This document shows positions 59,748 to 64,000 of a stretch of DNA of 64,000 nucleotides, piece after piece. This DNA comes from Variovorax sp. PCZ-1. GTDB taxonomy: Bacteria; Pseudomonadota; Gammaproteobacteria; Burkholderiales; Burkholderiaceae_C. The notes beneath the pieces were generated by a model that was not told the origin of the DNA, searched no databases, and was given only the letters and a program-made list of their open reading frames with translations. Position 1 is the first letter of the stretch, and each line of letters opens with the position of its first letter. Both the position numbers and the translations under genes were made by a program. The stretch spans positions 124,001-188,000 of the forward strand of contig NZ_JAHCDN010000004.1 of NCBI RefSeq assembly GCF_018413605.1. The letters are read 5' to 3'.

Positions 59748-60671
59748 TCAGGATTTCAAGCCATCCAAGACTTGCGGGTAGCGCAACTGCACCCGCAGCT
59801 CGCGCTTCATCCGCTCATTGATGAGGCGGCGTGATTCGCTCATGAAGCTCAGCAGCATGAGCGGTAGCTCGCCCTGCGCAGCATCGCGGCTGATGCGAGG
59901 TGGGCGGGGCAGGCCATACAGATCGGCAGCGAGATCGAAATAGTCGCCCATTTTGAGCTGCGTGTCGTCCGCCACGTTGTAGATGCGCTGCGGCTTGCCG
60001 CGCCAGAGCGCTGCGATGCAGGCGCGGGCGAGATCGTTGGCGTGGATGTGGTTGGTGTACACATCGTCTTGGGCTACAAGCACTGGCGTGGCTTTGAGCA
60101 GACGGGTACGCGGTGTGCCACCTTCTCTGTCGTTGGCATAAATACCGGGGATGCGCAGGATGCTGGCCGTCATTCGGCCTCTTGCTGCATTTAAGATTTG
60201 CTGCTCTGCATCAACTCGCCGATGCGCGCGCGGCGTGTGCGCTTGCGTAGCGCGGCTCTCGCTCACCCAATCGCCTTGACAGTCGCCATACACGCCTGTG
60301 GTGGAGCCATAAATGAAATGCGTGGGTAAGCTGCGGCGGCGCAGGGCTTGCAGCAAATGCGCGGTGCGCGGATCGCGCCACCATTCGTCTTTGTTTTCTG
60401 TAGGCGGCGGTGCGAGATGGAGCACGCGGTCTGCGATGCCGGCTAGGCGGTGCAGGCTTGCAGCGTTATCTAAATTTCCCAGCAAAGGCTGAATACCTAG
60501 TACTTGGAGCTGCGGGGCTTTTTCTGGCGAAGAGGTGAGCGCGAGCTTGCGCACATGCGCGGGCAATTGCGCGGCCACGCGCAGCCCCACATCGCCACAG
60601 CCTACGATCAATAAGCGTTGTTGGCGGAAGCGGCGCGGCAGCGCGCCGAGGGGATTTAGATTTGAAGGCAC
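59748..60671 (-). CDS. NAD(P)-dependent epimerase/dehydratase-like protein (YeeZ-like SDR)
   Basis: 307 residues. The nucleotide-binding motif LLIVGCGDVGLRVAAQL lies at residues 20-36. The extended-SDR segments follow: VLHLAPPPTENKDEW, HFIYGSTTGVYGDCQG with the active-site Tyr region, and ILRIPGIYANDREGG. The usual YxxxK is not clear after the Ser/Thr segment, as in YeeZ-like atypical SDRs. The substrate is unknown. It is convergent with the small exported protein (4-bp gap) and divergent from the reductase gene. Confidence 0.85.
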   Translation of the reverse strand: MPSNLNPLGALPRRFRQQRLLIVGCGDVGLRVAAQLPAHVRKLALTSSPEKAPQLQVLGIQPLLGNLDNAASLHRLAGIADRVLHLAPPPTENKDEWWRDPRTAHLLQALRRRSLPTHFIYGSTTGVYGDCQGDWVSESRATQAHTPRAHRRVDAEQQILNAARGRMTASILRIPGIYANDREGGTPRTRLLKATPVLVAQDDVYTNHIHANDLARACIAALWRGKPQRIYNVADDTQLKMGDYFDLAADLYGLPRPPRISRDAAQGELPLMLLSFMSESRRLINERMKRELRVQLRYPQVLDGLKS

Positions 60672-60711
60672 AATTCGGGCTAGTCACAACAGTTTCAGTG
60701 CGTATTGTCTT

Positions 60712-61743
60712 ATGTCTTTCCAAATCACCATCCAGCCCAGCGGCCGCAGCTTCACCGTCAACCCCGATCAGTTCATCCTCGCCTCTGGCATCAGCCAAGG
60801 CATTGGCCTGCCCTATGGCTGCAAAGATGGTGCTTGCGGCAGCTGCAAATGTAAAAAAATCTCCGGCTCGGTGGAGCATGGCCCGCATCAATCCAAAGCG
60901 CTCTCTGCCGAGGAAGAGGAAAACGGCTTCGTGCTGACCTGCTGCGCCAAGCCTTTGTCAGACGTGGTGCTCGAATCCAAGCAAGTCACGGAAGCCGGCG
61001 CATTCCCCATCAAGAAAATGCCTAGCCGCGTGATGGCGCTAGAGAAGCTCTCGCATGATGTGATGCGCGTGAAGCTGCAATTACCGGCCAATGATGTGGT
61101 GCAGTATCACGCGGGGCAGTATGTGGAATTTTTGCTGCGCGATGGCGCGCGCCGCGCTTACAGCATGGGTAATGCACCGCACACGCTCGATGCCGCCGCG
61201 CCCATGATCGAGCTGCACATTCGCCACATGCCCGGTGGCAAATTCACAGACCATGTGTTTGGCGCGATGAAAGAAAAAGAAATCCTGCGCATCGAAGGGC
61301 CGTATGGCAGCTTTTATCTGCGCGAGAGCGACAAGCCCATCGTGATGCTCGCATCTGGGACAGGCTTCGCGCCTATCAAAGCGCTGATCGAGCACATGCA
61401 ATTCAAAAACATCACTCGCCCCACTGTGCTTTACTGGGGTGGTCGTCGCCCTGAGGATTTGTATTTGGATGCTTGGGTGAAAGAGCGCTTGGCTGAGATG
61501 CCGAACTTGAAATATGTGCCAGTGGTGTCGGATGCCTTGCCTGAAGACGCATGGACGGGGCGCACAGGCTTTGTGCATCAAGCCGTTCTGGATGATTTGG
61601 CTGATCTCAATGGTCATCAGGTCTATGCCTGTGGCGCGCCGATTGTGGTGGATTCGGCGCAAAGAGATTTTGTGGCGCAGCGTGGGCTGCCTTCGGATGA
61701 GTTCTACGCTGATTCGTTTACCACTGAGGCGGATAAGGCGTAG
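60712..61743 (+). CDS. 2Fe-2S ferredoxin/flavin oxidoreductase (AscD-like CDP-glucoseen reductase family)
   Basis: 343 residues from the ATG at 60712; an open reading to 60535 is antisense to the SDR gene and rejected. An N-terminal plant-type ferredoxin domain carries GCKDGACGSCKCKKISG and a fourth Cys in FVLTCCAKPLSD. A ferredoxin-reductase module follows: FAD motif RRAYSMGNAPH, NAD motif PIVMLASGTGFAPIKALIEH and the C-terminal YACGAPIVVDSA. This is the arrangement of CDP-6-deoxy-glucoseen reductases and aromatic-oxygenase reductases. No partner oxygenase lies nearby; the electron acceptor is unknown. Confidence 0.92.
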   Translation: MSFQITIQPSGRSFTVNPDQFILASGISQGIGLPYGCKDGACGSCKCKKISGSVEHGPHQSKALSAEEEENGFVLTCCAKPLSDVVLESKQVTEAGAFPIKKMPSRVMALEKLSHDVMRVKLQLPANDVVQYHAGQYVEFLLRDGARRAYSMGNAPHTLDAAAPMIELHIRHMPGGKFTDHVFGAMKEKEILRIEGPYGSFYLRESDKPIVMLASGTGFAPIKALIEHMQFKNITRPTVLYWGGRRPEDLYLDAWVKERLAEMPNLKYVPVVSDALPEDAWTGRTGFVHQAVLDDLADLNGHQVYACGAPIVVDSAQRDFVAQRGLPSDEFYADSFTTEADKA

Positions 61744-61754
61744 GCTTGATGCTT

Positions 61755-61808
61755 TTTGGGCAGTTTGCCGGCGTATTTATTGCGCGGCGTGCTATTGAAT
61801 TTATAGTG
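61755..61808 (-). repeat. R1 element, copy 19
   Basis: TTTTTGGGCAGTTTGCCGGC, then GTATTTATTGCGCGGCGTGC, then TATTGAATTTATAGTG: reverse orientation, in the gap after the reductase gene. Confidence 0.82.
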
Positions 61809-61975
61809 TTGGCGTGCTGATGATTTCTGCTTTGGGAGACCGGCCACGTCTGCGCTTGTGCTGTTCCCCTCCGTGAATGTCCTCCGGCTGGCGCTGCGCG
61901 CGTGCCTCCCCCTTTATTTCACTGCGGTGAACAACCCAACCACAGCCGAGGCCTTGTTGGTGCGCTGTGATTTTT
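61809..61975. other. Non-coding stretch with GC-rich conserved-looking block
   Basis: The remainder of the convergent gap. The block at about 61840-61965 (minus strand: CACCGCAGTGAAATAAAGGG, then GGAGGACATTCACGGAGGGG) resembles in my memory an untranslated block recurrent in Comamonadaceae genomes. No second copy is in this window. No gene is seen. Confidence 0.3.
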
Positions 61976-62425
61976 TTACTCAGCTAGCCAATCAAGTACT
62001 GGCAATGCTCCGGGGAGGATAGGACTCACATCTGTCGGCAAGCGCTGCCAGCGCATCTCCTGCCCCTCGCGCATGTCAAACACACCGCTCCATTCATGCA
62101 CTTTGCAAAAATGCAGGCGCACCAACGCGTGCGGGTAGTCCACCACCTGCTCTTTCCAAGGATGCACATCGGCAATCGTGATGCCGATCTCTTCCACCAG
62201 CTCACGTCGCAAAGCTTCAGCCAAAGTTTCCCCGCGCTCAATCTTGCCGCCTGGAAATTCCCAATAGCCCGCATAGACTTTGCCAGCAGGCCGAGTCGTC
62301 ATCAAGAAGCTGCCATCGGGCTGCATCAAGATACCCACTGCGACATCCACAATTTTTCGCTGCCCATCATCGCCCATACCTTGGCGCGGAATATGTGAAT
62401 CAGCTTGAAGTGTGTTGTTTGTCAT
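61976..62425 (-). CDS. Nudix hydrolase (MutT-like, 8-oxo-dGTP diphosphatase type)
   Basis: 149 residues from the ATG at 62425; an upstream TTG that overlaps the esterase gene is less likely. The Nudix box GGKIERGETLAEALRRELVE followed by EIGI fits GX5EX7REUXEEXGU at residues 62-84. VGILMQPDGSFLMTTRPAGK and YAGYWEFPGG are the usual MutT flanks. MutT removes oxidised nucleotides to prevent mutation; other NTP substrates are possible. It is downstream of the YqiA-like gene on the same strand. Confidence 0.9.
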   Translation of the reverse strand: MTNNTLQADSHIPRQGMGDDGQRKIVDVAVGILMQPDGSFLMTTRPAGKVYAGYWEFPGGKIERGETLAEALRRELVEEIGITIADVHPWKEQVVDYPHALVRLHFCKVHEWSGVFDMREGQEMRWQRLPTDVSPILPGALPVLDWLAE

Positions 62426-62451
62426 AGCGATATTGTGATTCAAGCAGAGGG

Positions 62452-63060
62452 TTACAAGCCTTGGCAAAACGCCAACACCTCATCCGCATACATCTCAAAA
62501 TCACTGATCGCATGATCGCCGCCTTCGAGCACGCGCATCGTGCCAGCGGGAAAACGCTTCGTCATCTCCCGCCATTTCAGCACCTCATCGCCTTTGGCAA
62601 TGATGGCCATGTAGCGCTCGGGGCGGGTGAAGGCTTGGCCGTCGATCACTTTGAGTTCATCGACATGCTGCTGCGTGAATACGAAGTCTCCTTCATCATG
62701 CCAATTTTTCACGCGACCAATATAGGCGGATAAATCTCTGGCGGGAAACGGCGCAGGGTTGAGCAATACGCAGCGCGCGTAGATGCCAGCGCGCAACAGG
62801 CGCTCGGTGAGTGCGGCAGCGTAGAAACCGCCGAGCGAAGAGCCGATCACGGCAAGCGGGATTTTTCTTTTTGTCTCATCTTGAGGTGCAGCAAACTGCC
62901 ACGCTAGCTCGAATGCCTCAGCGGGAGAAGGCGGAAGTTGCGGGCAATACCATTCAATAGCGGCTTTCTTGCGGTTTGCTAAGCGCACCTTCTGCGCCAT
63001 GAGTTTCGCTTTGGAAGATTGCGGCGAAGAGCGGAATCCGTGGAGGTAGAGCAGGCGCAT
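62452..63060 (-). CDS. YqiA/YcfP-like esterase
   Basis: 202 residues. MRLLYLHGFRSSPQSSKAKL at the start, the nucleophile elbow VIGSSLGGFYAAALTERL with Ser near residue 74, the NPAPFPARDLSAYIG segment, and the late ALEGGDHAISDFE-like catalytic His region (VLEGGDHAISDFEMYADEVL) are the YqiA pattern. These are small cytosolic esterases of uncertain natural substrate. It is 22 bp after the YidD-like gene. Confidence 0.9.
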   Translation of the reverse strand: MRLLYLHGFRSSPQSSKAKLMAQKVRLANRKKAAIEWYCPQLPPSPAEAFELAWQFAAPQDETKRKIPLAVIGSSLGGFYAAALTERLLRAGIYARCVLLNPAPFPARDLSAYIGRVKNWHDEGDFVFTQQHVDELKVIDGQAFTRPERYMAIIAKGDEVLKWREMTKRFPAGTMRVLEGGDHAISDFEMYADEVLAFCQGL

Positions 63061-63082
63061 GGATTTGCTTATTCGGCATTAG

Positions 63083-63412
63083 TCAGAAAAAACAAGTCGC
63101 AGCTTGGCATGGATCGCAAAAGTCTTTGCAAATGTTCTCGTCTTCTTTGCGCTGATTGTTTTTGTTGTTATTTTCTAAAGCGATGGCTGTCTGCATTGAT
63201 TGATAGGCTGTTTTGCATCTAGAGAACTGTTTAGGCAAAGCAGTGACTAATGCGAATAGTCCTAGCCGTTGCGTTACTCCACGAGCATATGCTGAGCACG
63301 AACGTCGCCCTGTATGCACCCTGTACGCACAGCAAAAACCTTTGTGCGGCGACAAATATCGTTGATATGCCCCAATAGCAGAGTCAGCAAAATTTGCAGC
63401 AAGCGAAGTCAT
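63083..63412 (-). CDS. YidD-like membrane insertion efficiency factor, Cys-rich variant
   Basis: 109 residues. The YidD core IGAYQRYLSPHKGFCCAYRV with GRRSCSAYARGVTQRLGLFA is recognisable, although FRCKFxPSCSxYA of the usual family is altered and the residues between are longer. A hydrophilic tail (ENNNKNNQRKEDENICKDFC) ends in DPCQAATCFF. Eight cysteines in total suggest metal or disulfide structure. Canonical YidD (about 85 residues, next to yidC) aids membrane-protein insertion; this paralogue is elsewhere and may differ in role. Confidence 0.75.
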   Translation of the reverse strand: MTSLAANFADSAIGAYQRYLSPHKGFCCAYRVHTGRRSCSAYARGVTQRLGLFALVTALPKQFSRCKTAYQSMQTAIALENNNKNNQRKEDENICKDFCDPCQAATCFF

Positions 63413-63419
63413 ACGATTC

Positions 63420-64000
63420 TTAGAAAGGTGATGCGCTGTTCAGTGTCATTGTCTGCGAATTAGCAGGATGCAGAAACTCAAGCTGCCAAGCATGCAAATA
63501 CATGCGCTTCATACCCGCCTTAACCAACGCCTTGTTCAACTCAAAATCGCCATACTTCTCATCACCAATGATCGGATGACCATGGTGCGCGAGATGCACG
63601 CGGATTTGGTGGGTGCGGCCGGTTTTGATGGTGACTTCTAGAAGGCTGGCTTGCTCTCCGTTGGGCAAGGTATAGAGCTTGGCGATTTTCACAAGCGTGA
63701 TGGAGCGCATGCCATCGGGGTCGTCTTTGGCGACGACTTTCACTCTGCGTTCGCCATCGTCTTCGCCGCCATTCACCAGGTATTTGTGCAACGGCAGATC
63801 AATGACTTTGAGCTTGGCAGGCCATGTGCCTTTGACCAAAGCTAAGTATGTCTTACCCGTTTCACGCGCTTTGAATTGGGCTTGCAAATTCACTAAGGCG
63901 CTCCGGCGCTTGGCGATGAGTAGGATACCGCTGGTGTCTCGGTCTAGGCGATGCACGAGTTCTAAGAACTTGGCCTGCGGCCTAGCGCGACGCAATTGCT
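63420..64000 (-). CDS. rluC: 23S rRNA pseudouridine synthase, RluA family (RluC-like), C-terminal part
   Basis: The reading frame is open to the window edge, so the N-terminal S4 domain is missing from view. The catalytic motif is LVHRLDRDTSGILLIAKRRS, with the nucleophile Asp in HRLDRDTSG. ARETGKTYLALVKGTWP, TIKTGRTHQIRVHLAHHGHP and GDEKYGDFELN are RluC-like. RluC makes pseudouridines 955, 2504 and 2580 in 23S rRNA; RluA and RluD are alternatives. It would be the first gene of a leftward group leading to the YidD-like gene, 7 bp downstream. Confidence 0.88.
   Translation of the reverse strand, partial: QLRRARPQAKFLELVHRLDRDTSGILLIAKRRSALVNLQAQFKARETGKTYLALVKGTWPAKLKVIDLPLHKYLVNGGEDDGERRVKVVAKDDPDGMRSITLVKIAKLYTLPNGEQASLLEVTIKTGRTHQIRVHLAHHGHPIIGDEKYGDFELNKALVKAGMKRMYLHAWQLEFLHPANSQTMTLNSASPF

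Noticed and set aside
60535-60711. Extension of the ferredoxin reductase frame
   Set aside because: It is antisense to the SDR gene start; the ferredoxin domain begins at 60712.

Overview
The window looks like chromosome of a betaproteobacterium of the order Burkholderiales, most probably Comamonadaceae or a close relative. The grounds are the moderate-to-high GC content, seven tctC/Bug-type periplasmic binding proteins within 64 kb, the style of the ribosomal proteins (including a long basic tail on S3), a DUF1840 protein, and the liv/acyl-CoA-ligase cluster facing a Crp/Fnr regulator. No rRNA, tRNA, CRISPR array, transposase or phage gene was seen.

Layout. 1-3966: end of a sugar ABC ATPase, an HpcH-type aldolase, an IlvD/Edd-type dehydratase and a divergent LacI regulator, i.e. 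non-phosphorylated sugar-acid catabolism. 4049-9609: peroxiredoxin, then a leftward S10-type ribosomal operon (rplC to rpsQ) that lacks rpsJ and has its own promoter inside the 3' flank of dacA. 9737-13457: a five-gene leftward unit (hemJ-like, vanZ-like, 2Fe-2S ferredoxin, hydrolase, dacA). 13640-18885: CoA transferase, HMG-CoA-lyase-like enzyme, IclR regulator and two Bug proteins. 18975-22067: haloacid dehalogenase and malate synthase G. 22198-32559: rRNA pseudouridine synthase, Crp/Fnr regulator, and a complete branched-chain-type ABC transporter flanked by two acyl-CoA ligases. 32628-42101: degenerate rhodanese, Bug, a two-subunit TPP dehydrogenase E1 with a TRAP transporter, MarR, a cupin, an uncharacterised protein and another Bug. 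43296-50648: an aerobic CoA-dependent aromatic pathway that best fits 2-aminobenzoate (anthranilate) degradation. 50701-55401: EamA exporter, PhyH dioxygenase, thioredoxin-like protein, Bug, and a DadA-type dehydrogenase behind a tandem glycine riboswitch. 55844-57070: a PIN-domain nuclease and an unrecognised partner in AT-richer DNA. 57109-64000: two Bug proteins and housekeeping genes (Nudix, YqiA, YidD-like, RluC-like).

Two repeat families run through the window. R1 is a 45-65 bp element with a core like GCTAT-N(6-9)-ATAGCA-NNN-TGCGCAGATTCTATGCCGGC. I count 19 copies in both orientations. About half lie inside reading frames, where they are translated without a frameshift; in three exported proteins they supply part of the signal peptide. 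R2 is a long inverted repeat built from GAACGCAAAAGACGCAAAA and its complement, with six copies, all intergenic. The most unusual observations are the protein-coding use of R1, the R1 copy lying where the expression platform of the glycine riboswitch should be, a 14-bp palindrome shared by two transcription units around the TRAP/MarR/cupin locus, and the PIN pair with its unrecognised partner.

All family calls come from reading motifs in the translated sequence; no database search was run.
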